Below are positions 38,201 through 49,300 of a stretch of 64,000 bases of DNA, one piece after another. The DNA is taken from contig CAUJGJ010000129.1 of assembly GCA_963170055.1 (NCBI GenBank), positions 622,701 through 686,700 on the forward strand, written 5' to 3'. The notes under the pieces were generated by a model. It worked only from the letters and a program-made list of their open reading frames with translations, searched no databases and had not been told where the DNA came from. This DNA is from Halisarca cf. caerulea. Lineage: Eukaryota > Porifera > Demospongiae > Chondrillida > Halisarcidae. The translations under genes were made by a program, and so were the position numbers. Numbering within the stretch: the stretch's first letter is position 1; each line of letters starts with the position of its first letter.

Positions 38201-41200
38201 TTGAATGCATGTGGTAATACATCATTGTGTAGAGGATATGTGTAAAAATATGAACACAAAACTGCATGCTCCATTTAGGACTTGAATGTGGCACAAATTG
38301 AAAACATTTCAAATCATATTCTGCAATACATACACGCCAAGCAATACAACAGCAATAACAAGAGCGCATGACAGAATTTGGAAATTGCCATAACCAGGTC
38401 CTGGCTGTCAGAGGATGTCACCCAGTGCTACTGATGAAGGGTGGTATTCCCCGAAAAGGCCCTATAGCACACTGGTGAAAGATCGCATGAGGATTTGATC
38501 TGCTATTATAGCAACCTTTTTCTGCAACAAGAGTGCACATTACTCTCCAGCTGTACATACATGATAACACATGCACTCCTATCTTAGGTATGTATTCAAG
38601 ATGCATACACTGTAGTTGTTGTATAGCATTATACAGTACCGGCTAATGAGCAAACCTTTGAATAGCCATACAATATCTGGCTTAGGTGCACCTTCTGCTA
38701 CACAAACAAATCTAACTGGATCATCCACTTCAGCTATGACGCGCTCGGGAGTAAGCTGGACAACTGGTCGACCTTAGAAAAGTAGTAGGAAAATGTACAA
38801 ATGAATGTGAATGCAAATCTTGTTAGACGAGGATTCACTTACGGAAGATATTTAGCTGTACATTGTGGAACTGTTCTCCTGCTGCATTGGCCACTCTACA
38901 TGTATATAGCCCTTCATCATCCCGAGCACCATTTTCAATCAACAGTGTACCAGACGGCAACTTTCGGACTCTAGCCCCTTCCTGCTCACCAACAACTACT
39001 CCATCACGAGTCCAAGTAACAAAAGGTGTAGGTATACCACTGGCAGTACAAGGCAGCTCAACACGTTCAAGTTCTTCCAGGTTAACTTCAGTGGGTAAAT
39101 TTGTAGTGAAAGCTGGTATTGCTGCATTTGAAAACAGACAATAATAAACCACATATTAAAGTTTTCTGAAGTTATCATACTTACAATATACAGTCAAGAA
39201 TGCTCTCCTGCTAGTTATTGCCTTAGTGCCTGAAGTAGCCACACAATAGTAGAACCCTTCATCACTTCTTCGTGTGTGGACAATGATTAATCTCTCATCA
39301 GACACAAAGACATCCCCAGAAGTCCTAATTTCTCGCTCTTCTCCAGTTTTGTTGCTTTCAAAAAACCACTGAATGGTAGGTTTTGGATTTCCTCCTGCTG
39401 AGCAGTAAAACTGAGCTGCTTTGGTTGGGGGCACACCAATGTCAGTGGGTTGTCGCTCAAAGTATGGATCAACTACAGCATACAAAATACTTTATGTATA
39501 CAACAGTAACATGAGCTGAGCTTTTTTTACAAAAATTACTATTGTGTTATTGACTAAATAGCAACAAGGGTTAGAGTATACATGATATCACATAGGAGTG
39601 CAGAAATGTAACTGAATAAAGGACAAAAGTTATGACACTTGTGGAGAATACCACCACAACATACTCAAAATGCCCAAGCCCCTCTCCCTGCACACATATA
39701 CATAATTAAACCTGAAATCTGTACATGCTACAAACATAAGAAAGACTGTAGCATTAGATTGTGAGTGCAAGGCAAAAACGTAAGATCTGTACAGGTTGAA
39801 CAATGTGTTGAAATATTTGCTTACAAAGGACGACATACACCAACTTTTCAACATACTAACCTATATGTACATGCATATATGCATACTAGGTGTGTCTGCA
39901 TTAAGTAGTATCACATAGCAAAGTAACTTGGTAAGCTCTAAACATCAAAGTATGCACAATGTCACAGCAGCTATCAACCACATTTGGTAACAGAAGTGAT
40001 CAGCTAGAACTAAGTAGGAATCCATAGTAAAAGTACATCACAGATTGACCACCCATCCACAGCAAACTTGGATATGCTTATACACTAGTGTAGAAGACAT
40101 GACAGCAATATCATCTATCTAGCTTCAAGTGAATGGCTCCACATAAACTACTCTAAATTGTATTCTTTCAATAGTATTTGCACTGAGAAAAGAGTAGAGC
40201 TTTAGCACACACCATTACTAGTGCATGGACTATGCAGCTGAGCATGAAGGGGATACACAATTCCTGCATATAGTACATAACATATACTGTACTTACACCA
40301 TGCACACCTACACACCTGTAACATCCACACGTGCAATAAGTCTGTCCGTTCCAGCCTCATTCCTGACAAGGCACATGTAATCACCAATGCTCCTCAGGTC
40401 AGCACTAGTAATGATCAAAGTCTGCCGATCATTAGCCAACTACAAACATAAAATCAACTATGTCAACAAGTTTGTATTGTGGTATACCAAAGTAATTAGT
40501 TGGTTCAACCTGGAATTCCGTAGTGAACAGAGCATCTCTGATGGGCCACCCATCCAAAAACCAGTCAATGGTAAAGTCAGACTCAGACATTACAAAGCAG
40601 TTAATAGCTCCTCTCTCCCCTCGATTGAACGTCAGCAGTAAACTACCATTTGATTTGTCAATGGTAGGAGCTCTACTTGCAATTGGTACTGAACAAGGAA
40701 GGAGCTCATATGTCACCACTTGTGTGGGGCTTGAATGTACAAAACTTACGCTCTACTTCCAGTTGATATTCCAAGAAAGCTGTACCTAGTACATTGACAG
40801 CAGTGCATCGATACGTGGCTTCATCTGATAGCATGACATTTAATAGCATTAAAGAGTTTTCAGATGTTATCACATGGCCATCTGGTAGAGGTAAAGCATC
40901 TGTTCTCGACCAGGTAATATTCAACCCTTCAGTTGTGTCCAGTCTTGGCTCACAAGGAAACACCACATTTTCTCCTTCAAAAGCCATTCTAACTATGAGC
41001 TCCCCATTGTCAAAGGTTGGAGCATTGATACCAAGACCAGATAAGAATACTTCAATCCCATTAGCAGCTACACCACCACCTGTTCCTGCTGCAGTGCAAT
41101 AATAGTCTCCTTGAAGATCAAATGTTATATTTCTAATGATGAGCTTGTTTGGTTCAATTACAAACCCCTTTCTAGATGCGACCCTCTTCCCATTCAACGA

Positions 41201-43405
41201 CCAATGCATGGCTGGCTTTACGATCCCACTGGATGAGCAGGTCAAGTTAACAGTGTCACCTGGAAATATGTATCTTTGTGATAGTCGGATTTGTACTTCT
41301 GGCTGAGCTGAACAAGACGATGAATTCAAGTGTTCAATACTACTTGTGAGTCAGTAGTAGATAATGATAACTTACGACAAAGATCATCTTCACGTGTAAT
41401 TTGTTGTAAACTGTAGGCTGTGAGAGCTTGTGGTCGTGCACAGCGTGGTCCTGTTCCAACAGCAGGCTTACTTCGAATTAATTCCCACAACCACAGTGAT
41501 ACACAATCACATGTGTAATCATTTTCGTCAAGAAATCTAGCAATAGTCATGAGTGAAATAATACAAATGAATATGCACAAGATACTAACCTAAGTATGTG
41601 TAGAGCCAGAGATGGATGCCCATGAACTTACAAAGCTCTCAGACCAGGAACCCTATGAAAAGCATTTTCTTCAATAGTCTGTATTCTGTTTGCTCCAAGG
41701 TGGCTGCAAATGTGCATATTATACTTACAAATATGTACATAATTAGATTGTCATATTTGAGGTTGTACAATGCAATAATATTGTGGTCTATTCAATTGAT
41801 ATAATCATGAACACACTAATACAAGGGCGAAAGGTATTAGCAAAATCGCAGATACTGTACTGGTGAATTCACTCACACACTCATTACATATCCTCAATCA
41901 GTGCAACCACAACAAACTGCACACTGAATAACATACATTGCCAGCTTATAATTGTTTACATTTTGTTGGTTTCCCTCTTTACACACCTCACAACCACAAC
42001 AGTGACAACACAGCAAGAAACAGACTCACAGGTATGCCAGCCTTGGGAGGTTGTCCAAAGCCCTTTGTCTTACTACTGACAGTGAATTCCCTCTAATAGA
42101 GCTGGGAAAGTCAGCCAAACCAAGAAATACATTAAACATGGAATATTTAAAGGAAGCCAAGCGGTTGCAATAACATACAGTCTTGTCAAAAAAGGCAAGT
42201 CTTGGAATGTTCCTTCCTTGAGTTCTGCCAGTCTATTTTCATCTAGATTGCTGCAGACACTCAATTAATTAAGGCATATAGTGATACAGACAATGATAGC
42301 AAGTAAATTTCAACTTACACAATGGTAGCACTTTGTAAAGCAGAGAAAGTACCATTTTCAACCAATCGCAAATTGATACTATATGCATCTCTACATAGAA
42401 GCAAGGTCCACAAACAATCAGATATGTAAATAAATAGGCCATTATAATTACAGTCTTCTCAGCTCACAATTGTCGAAGTTTGACAAGTCCTTCAAAAGTG
42501 CCATTCCGAAGTTGCTGAATATTATTATCATAAATCCCTCTGTACAAAAAGAAAAAAAATATCTCAATGATTGTGCAAGTATATGTCATTGTTTCATGCA
42601 CCCTAGATACTCTAACCTATGGTTGTGTAGGTTAGAGCATCTTCGTATGCATACACTAATAATGCTGAATAGATGGGGGGGGGGGGGGGGGGGCATCTTG
42701 AAGAGATTCAGAAATACATCAATGTAATACTAAGAGAACATAGTCTTAGATGTCTTAGATTTTCAATGCATGAAAACATACATAGATGGCTTATTTGTAT
42801 CAATGGTGCAGGATTGCAGTGGTGAGACATAATAAGCTACAGTATATGAACTCACAATACTTTCAAATTCCCCAAATGCCTGAAAGTACCAGGTGCAATT
42901 CTTGTAATTCTGTTATTCTGTAAGTATCTGCAACACATCAGCAGTTGATAATTTTATACAAGAAATGTCTAATTATAGATACTCTGTACTTCACAACCGT
43001 AGAGTATGTAGCGGTTCTTCGAAAAGAAACAACAAACTAGCATACACTAGAATGAATTCAACACTAACTTCTTAAATTTATTGAACTTACAGGTTCAAAA
43101 GCTGGTGCAGACCATCGAAGTCTCCCAAATTTAGTTGACTGAGGATATTGTCACCGAGGTCTCTAGTAACGAGTTGCATTTAATACCTGTGGTACTCAAT
43201 TCAGTACGGAATTCACAACTCACAAATGAATAGTTGTAGGAGGCAGTGACGAGGGTACAGAGCGTAATTTGCGACCTCTACAGTTAACCGAGTGTTGACT
43301 TCTCTCGGGATTAATAGCGTGACAAAAACATTCCCTGGGACACTGAGCGAAGGTGACGCAGACGGAGGATAGAAGGAAGGCAGCAATGGACAATAGTACT
43401 TTCAT
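24578..43405 (-). CDS. Secreted LRR - 12x Ig - cystine-knot (CTCK) protein
   Basis: Extracellular adhesion or matrix-type protein; function unknown. Exons: 43224-43405, 43091-43162, 42856-42927, 42468-42539, 42319-42390, 42179-42250, 42030-42092, 41632-41703, 41376-41536, 40750-41307, 40510-40688, 40316-40439, 39185-39472, 38843-39121, 38656-38772, 37925-38098, 35636-35823, 34378-34465, 34029-34304, 33664-33945, 26777-27310, 25942-26283, 24578-24870. Total 4560 nt, 1519 residues, every junction in phase. Signal peptide MKVLLSIAAFLLSSVCVTFA, then a CPRECFC LRR cap, seven LRR exons (residues 61-225), LRRCT with CDC...C...C (226-279), Ig domains from about 280 to 1422 (Cys pairs with WxxN/D and DxGxYxC), and a C-terminal knot (1423-1519) with CNC, CEGFC (CxGxC), CC and CEC spacings. 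No transmembrane helix. LRR-Ig order recalls peroxidasin, but there is no peroxidase domain; the end recalls Slit, but there is no EGF or LamG. Intron 27311-33663 holds several mobile elements. Confidence 0.9.
25140..25612. other. Unclassified intronic repeat remnant
   Basis: GC-richer island in the intron before the CTCK exon. It ends at 25580-25612 with CCTGGGGAGAACACTG, the same terminus that closes the TIR element at 28722-29347, so this is probably a 5'-deleted relative. A 101-codon ORF (25153-25458) shows no recognised domain. Confidence 0.4.
26641..26698. repeat. (GT)n microsatellite
   Basis: GT run of about 56 bp in the intron between Ig11 and Ig12 exons. Confidence 0.97.
27647..28460. 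mobile_element. TIR element, AAAGGTCCACTAAC ends
   Basis: Perfect 14-bp inverted ends AAAGGTCCACTAAC and GTTAGTGGACCTTT. The AT-rich flanks (TTT before, AAAG after) allow a TTAA-type junction. It is 814 bp, non-autonomous, with no transposase frame. Inside the large intron of the LRR-Ig-CTCK gene. Confidence 0.75.
28722..29347. mobile_element. TIR element with G-run, GTGTTCTCCCCAG ends
   Basis: Inverted ends of about 30 bp: CAGTGTTCTCCCCAGAAATA with TTTTAAGGCATG on the left, and CATGCCTTAAGATACCTGGG with GAGAACACTG on the right. A G-run of about 24 sits at 28789-28812. No coding capacity. Same large intron. Confidence 0.75.
29690..33530 (-). pseudogene. Decayed reverse-transcriptase element, split by insertion
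   Basis: LINE-like RT of the family marked by GxRPIAxGE. Minus strand, 5' to 3': a 5' region near 33530 starting with an ATGGCGGCC block; N-terminal remnants through 33200-32640; RT core at 32334-32035 with GFRPIAIGEVSRR, LLVDAQNAFNLLNR and HRICPP; then a 1.3-kb insertion; then CEGVMQGDPLAMAMFALGT near 30600-30650, LLALPCRLGGMGLINP (30500-30560), WLTTLP and a Cys/His block CACDASFSVEHALSCP (30100-30300), and HGSFTPLIFSTSGGMG near 29870-29900. Several stops and frameshifts break it. It lies in the largest intron of the LRR-Ig-CTCK gene, antisense to nothing and on the same strand as that gene. Confidence 0.85.
30712..32015. mobile_element. Foldback element inserted in the RT core
   Basis: 1.3-kb insertion flanked by TTATTA at 30706-30711 and 32016-32021, a candidate target duplication. 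It opens with the hairpin ATGGAGTACGGTAGTACTCC. The right part is a large palindrome: arms about 31467-31724 and 31757-32015 are near-identical inverted copies of about 255 bp around a 30-bp centre. Each arm includes CTAGCCCTATGCC-type subrepeats. Relatives occur at 53579-54115 (left part) and 56203-56478 (one arm). Confidence 0.8.
35157..35225. repeat. (GT)n microsatellite
   Basis: GT run of about 65 bp in the intron that splits Ig7. Confidence 0.97.
36255..36375. repeat. Long hairpin (about 53-bp arms)
   Basis: TTAGTTATATCCTGTCCAGG on the left is mirrored by the inverted end at 36375, with few mismatches over the arms and a short GC-rich loop (TTGGGCTTCGCCCTC). In the intron between the Ig6 and Ig7 exons. 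Foldback MITE or hairpin RNA source; not resolved. Confidence 0.75.
36826..37006. repeat. 31-bp tandem repeat, about 5-6 copies
   Basis: Unit of 31 bp around CTAGGACGTCATCCAGGTGC plus ATGTGTGCAGG, repeated contiguously with few substitutions. Further loose GGTGTGA-type echoes run to about 37190. Intronic minisatellite. Confidence 0.93.
37299..37473. mobile_element. Degenerate pogo-like MITE
   Basis: Left end ACAGTGGAAACTCATTATAA, right end TGATGAGTTTCCACCG; an internal TTCACTATA pair. About 175 bp, intronic. Confidence 0.5.
38371..38540. repeat. Dispersed repeat, shared with 44145-44260
   Basis: The stretch starting GACAGAATTTGGAAATTGCC and the GATCGCATGAGGATTTGATC block recur in inverted orientation at about 44145-44260. 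Unclassified interspersed repeat in the intron between the two Ig6 exons. Confidence 0.65.
42676..42694. repeat. G-run
   Basis: Uninterrupted run of about 18 G in an intron between two LRR exons. No TIR element was recognised around it. Confidence 0.9.
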
Positions 43406-46132
43406 CTTGCGTCAGGTGCAAGGTTGCTTTTGCAAAAACTGTTTTAGCAGTTTCACATGATCCCGGCTGCTGTAGCCGGATTGATTACTGTCAGGAAGCA
43501 TAGTCTTCAATTAATTTGTTGGGGATTTCGCAATATGATCTGACAAAGGGCTTTGTAGTTGTGCGCTGACCCAGCGGAGTCGGTAGTTTATCACGTGAGA
43601 AAATGGCGTAATCGTTCTCGAGATCGATCATTATATCTTTGGTGTTTCTTTGAAATTTCTGATACATGTAAGCGTAGAGAGGTTGATACTCGAAATATTA
43701 TGAGGAAATTGAAAATATTATTTGGCTTACCTCAAGTTGTACTATTGGTGTCTAGTTCTCAATACCTAAGGGCGCCTGTATCGGAATGCTCTCGAATTCT
43801 TATTAATTGAATTACAGCGTCAACTTTTGACTATCAGAACAATATTCATGCTAATTGAAATGCGCATAGGTCATAATTATACCATATCTATGATTATACG
43901 TACGTACGTGTAGCATAAGTATGGTAATAATACTGAAGCTGTTGTACGTAACACAGCTGCTTCTTTTGCATACAGTAATATAAACCTTTCAGTCACACAA
44001 CTGGTCTAGGGCTGTATGCATAGGCCATGCAGGGGACTTTGTAGTTGTACATGCTTTTCTGTCTGTTTGCCCTATGAAGTATTTCATTTGGAGATATATA
44101 TTATTGCTGCATGCCTTTCTTCTTAGCAAGCAACTTCTCATGAACAGAAAAAGGTTGCTAATAGCAGATCAAATCCTCACGCGATCTTTCACCAGTGTGC
44201 TATAAGGCCACTGCAGGGGGTTATCTGGTTATGGCAATTTCCAAATTCTGTCAACTTCTCATAAACACTGAGTGGATAGTAGCGAGTCAGTGAAACATCT
44301 GTCAATTTCCACTTTCAGTTGCAGGCTTTTGTATAAACTAAAGTTTTATTAAACAATAATTTTAATACAGTATAGTGCTTCCTCATGACCTATGCAAAAG
44401 CTTTACGTGTATGTACTATTAATCGCAGGACATAGGTCACTCTAGCTTGTTGCAGCTTCTATAGTCTGGTATACACCATGTTCCATTCAAAACTTTTTCT
44501 ATACTGAAACTCATTCTGGAATCGTGGAAGCATGCCTACATGTGTACAACCTCTTCCTAAAAGTGATCGATGCTAAAGAGAATCTCCAGCAAACTATATG
44601 CCTGCTTGAATTTTTCCTTTCTTCCTGTCCCCAGTAAACATCTTCAAAGAAAGCTTCTTCATCATTAGCTATCCTCTCACCTCCATTTAAATACAAACAA
44701 TTTTCTTGTTCCACTACAGTATTTATCAGATTAGCTTCCGACCCTCTAACAAGTTGGCCTCTTTACCTCGGCTGAATATGGATGGTGTGCTTAGGAACGA
44801 GCAGGCATAGCATAAAAAAATCTGACTAGTGCTTCCAAGCAGTTGAAGCATTATCTCTCACCAGCACAACTATGCCATCATCCTATATACTGCTTATGTC
44901 ACCCATGTATATAATCCATAAACAAAATAATCTCATACAGAATATTGGACATAATAATTATAGTATCTGTCCTTACCTGCCAATTCTGAAGAACAGCTGC
45001 CAACTCTGAAGAACAGCTGCCAACTCCATATCCTGGGTCTTTATAGTATCCATTTAACCCTATGCTCATTTATAGCCTTATGTTGTCTAACCTTTTAGTT
45101 GTCCAGCCTTATACCTGTATAGTCTCAAGTTTTGCAACAATCATCCTTATACATTGTTTTCTGTAATTTCATGGGGAATTGTCATTTTCATCCATTCATC
45201 TTTTATGCATTTTAGATGCATATAAGTATGCTCTACTATTAGGACCATTGTGCATGGTTGAGGAGGATAACCTCAATCATGACCATACAGATCAAGCGAT
45301 TTCTTCAACCTGCAGCTGCTATCCTCACCACATGTAGATTACATACATATGTAACTGTGTACAGGGGATGGTTTGTTAACAGGCAAGATAATGAGCTGTG
45401 AGATGACCAGTATAGGGGGTCAATGCATAATAGAAACCGTCCCATACATACAAAAATGTGCTATATAATGGCATTATGCAGCCTGGTGTGTACTGTCTTG
45501 CACCTGATGATGAATAACATGCATGCATTATACCATAAGTTGGTATAATGTTCTAGTATGTTTTGTGATTTTGTATTGCAATAATTGAACATGCATTTGA
45601 AGACTTAGAGGTGTAATGGATAGTTAAGGAAATGAAGAAACCACTCTACCATGGCCAGATACTCATACAGTTACCCCCGCACAAGTTGCGGCACTGCAAA
45701 GACAACAGTGGTAGTGTAGGGTGAGCGAGTCCCTCCTTCCTGACCAATTGCCAGCCACTGCCTAACTGGAAAACCGGATGTCAATTGACCCAATACCCAG
45801 GCCAGTTAAAACAGTCAAGTCTGTGTCCGAGACGTTTAAACCTCGTGTATGACTTCCTGCATTATTGCCACATGCTGTAATTTCTGTAATTTAGTGTACT
45901 TATGGCAATGATAATGGACTTTTCTCTTCCATTATTACTATTATTGGCTATTATTGCAATACAATATCCAAGTTCCATAATGAGGGGACAATTGTGGCCA
46001 TTCTGTTTTCTCTGATCTACCCATATAAATTTGCAGATTTACAATTTTGCATGCACATTATTATCATGCATATGCATGTAGTTGGAGTCTCCATGATACA
46101 ATACTCTGGAGGTAAGAAGCTATAGAACTAAG
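43406..46132. other. Divergent intergenic region between LRR-Ig-CTCK gene and CPSF3
   Basis: About 2.7 kb. Holds the inverted copy of the dispersed repeat (44145-44260), a 22-bp tandem duplication (GAAGAACAGCTGCCAACT) at about 44990-45025, and a segment at 45040-45130 loosely like the foldback arm. No gene recognised. Promoter elements of the minus gene are expected just right of 43405; none is obvious. Confidence 0.5.
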
Positions 46133-46370
46133 CGCAGTCTCACCTCATTTATCCAACACTGGTCTGTCCCGAAACTATATAAATCCGACCCTATAAGTTG
46201 TGAATCTACCTGGCCTGATTTTTTCAACACCTTGTTTATCTGACACAATCTACGAGGGACAGACAAAATTGCAGGGGTTGCTGGATTATTGAGAACTTCG
46301 AATTCATAATTATTATTGGTATAATGTCGGATTATTGAGATGTCGGATTACAGAGTATTCATCAACTGTA
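46133..46370. mobile_element. pogo-like MITE abutting the CPSF3 start
   Basis: Right end reads, inverted, TACAGTTGATGAATACTCTG then TAATCCGACA, as in the other pogo-like copies; left end GCAGTCTCACCTCATTTATC is diverged. The right terminus stops 5 bp before the CPSF3 ATG. Confidence 0.5.
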
Positions 46371-46375
46371 TCAAA

Positions 46376-49300
46376 ATGGCGGGTCGCAAGCGAAGTCCAG
46401 ATAGCACCAACGAGGAAGGGGATTTGCTGTCAATTAGACCTTTGTATGTCACTGATAGCTTTAATACATTCACTTCAGAATAGCTTACGTCGAGTGTATT
46501 GGTTGTAAGATTTTTCATGCTAGAGAGTCTATCCTGTGACATCTTATAATTGTACTTTGTAGGGGAGCGGGCCAAGAAGTGGGTAGATCGTGCGTCATGT
46601 TGGAATACAAAGGAAAATCCTTAATGGTAAGCTTTGGATTCCATACTACCAGATTATCTTAGTAGATATACGTATATACTATGATCGTTGCAATATTTTT
46701 GATGACTTCAAGCATAGGAGCATCTATGCTTCAAGTACTCTCCTGTTAAGAAGACCTGGGATATAATTTGTAATCCTTGCTTTAAGAATAGATGCTGTTA
46801 GCATAAATGTATAGCTACTCACAATGGTCGTTACATCCCGTCAATTTCTAAACAGTGGTAAGGTAAAATCATACTCTCCAATATTCTGTTTGGATTTGCT
46901 TTAGAAATTGTATGGTCTGTACAGCTGACGTAACTACATGACTTGAAACTTGTTCCCAACATTGCAGTTGGACTGTGGTATTCATCCTGGTTTGCATGGT
47001 CTTGATGCACTCCCGTATGTTGATCTGATCGAACCAGAAGAGATTGATGTGCTGCTCATTACTCAGTGAGTATTACTTTCACCCATTGTATGTGTTACCA
47101 TCAGGAACTAGTTTGTCCTCCTTGAAATTGACACTGTAGTATTAGTTACTGTATGACCAACTGGTTCATTGGTGTATTTATTGCTCAAGTGTCTCAGCTC
47201 GAAGCTCCCGGGGAGTGTGAAAAAGAGTCAATGCAAAGTTGGCCATAAATATCTTACTTGCTGTAGGCGCTTAGCTATACAGTGTTAGAGGTGTAATTTT
47301 GCAGCCTGCACCATGTATGCTTGTCCAGATTGAAAAGTGAAATTACCAGATTCACTGCACACCTTTTCCTATGATGTTAAGAATCACAACCATACAACAT
47401 AATATTCTTGTACTTTTTTCACAGTACAGTAGACCCTCGATTATCCGGGCCTCGGTTATCCGGACCCTCGATTATCCGGACCCTAAGCCCTTGATTATCT
47501 GCAATAATAGTACATGTGATTTCTATGTATTGATTAAAGATTGAAATACATTTACAATACAATAACTTTTAATAATGTATGTGTGCGAAAAAAACCCTGT
47601 AATTTCAGTTATCCGGACTATTTCACTTATCCGGACACCTAGAAATTTGCTGTGACCAAAGGGGTCCAGATAATTGAGGGTCTACTGTAGCAGCTTGTCA
47701 TCCCTCTATCTCCGTTCTTCTTTTTTAAGTGTTTATTTTCATGCAGTGAGTCTTCTTGTGTCTTCAAAGCATTTTGTGCTCTATTTGCACAGTTTTCATT
47801 TGGATCATTGTGGGGCTCTACCATGGTTTTTAAACAAGGTAATGAGCTTGTCGTTGTGTACACATATTATTATTATTTGTAGTGAATGATTCAATTTGTG
47901 TACTATTTTAGTTCCAATTCTTTTGATGTATGCTATTACTATATATGCTTAATTTTTCACTTGGTGTATAGTTTACGAATTTTGGCTTTTAGTGATTTTC
48001 GCATTTTTATATTTGCAGATGGCCATGTTTTGCCATTACACAAGAGCCTAATCTAAATTTTTGCAGTTGTAAACTTTCACAAATGGCTTCTAATTCATGG
48101 GCATAGGAACCGTAGGGGCAGTGGGGGCAAGTAAAAAATGTAGGGGGGTAGTGCCCCCACCAGCTGAATCACCACATTAGTAGAAAAAATCCTTATAACA
48201 GATGTTTTCGATAATATAACAGTTATTCAGGGAGTGTAAAAGCCAATTTCGATAAAGACACATTAGAACCGTAGAATTTGAATTGAAATGTTGCGTATGT
48301 TGTCTTTTTTGCTGGTACGAATGAGCGGGTTTGTTGTGCATGATGCTGATTTTGCCTTTGAACTCCTAAAGTAATGAAACGATAAGTAGATTTACTGCCA
48401 ATTTACGCAGACAAGGACAATTTGGCAGATTCCACTGAAGAAAATTTCAACTTACATGTGTAGACAGCTTTTTCTGTTTGTGTCTGTTTTGTGCACATGC
48501 ATGGTAATATATAAGTGACACTAGTACTGTGTACACACTAGTACAATTTAATGCATTTATAGCATTTATTCCCTCCCCAACTTAAAACATCTTCCTACAC
48601 CTATGATTCTACGGTGCGGTACATATATACTATATATGCTTAAATTTTCGCGCAACTAAACTTCCACAGTTTTCGTGGATTTCCAGCCATCCATGAAGCT
48701 ATACACCCACAAGAATTTAGATTGGGCTCTTGTACAATGGCAAAACATGACCGTCCACAAATATAAAAATGCAAAAATCGCCAAAACCCAAGATGCACAA
48801 AAGTTTCACTCACAAAGGTTAAAGTTCACATGGTATCAAATAGTGTTAAATTTTTGAGGAGCTAAATTTTCGTGGTTGGCCACTTTTGAAATATTAAATT
48901 AATTTCACAGGTCTGTCGTTCAGCTGCTACTAACCAAACAGTGCACCAATGTTTTGGGGTGCACAAATTTTGTGCTCTACCGCTCATCCTTCAAAAGTGC
49001 GAAAGTTAACCTCCTCAAAATTTTAGCACTATACTGGTGTGCAATGAATAATTGGTGGTGAATTACTGTAGGATTTACATAAGCACTGTCTTCATGCCTT
49101 TACAAATTCTTTAGACAACTTTTAAGGGACGTGTATTCATGACACATGCTACAAAAGCCATTTACCGATGGCTTCTCTCAGATTACATCAAAGTCAGGTC
49201 AGTTGGTACATAATGAAATATTAGCAACATTTTTAATTTCATTTTTGTTGTAATGTGTGTATGTACATATGTAGTAATATTGCAGCAGATCAAATGTTGT

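Noticed and set aside
24578..43405. Naming the LRR-Ig gene peroxidasin or hemicentin
   Set aside because: No peroxidase, VWA, EGF or nidogen-G2F region; it ends in a cystine knot.
45600..45880. Possible tRNA-derived SINE
   Set aside because: Some GC-rich conserved-looking text, but I could not find A/B boxes or a second copy in the window.
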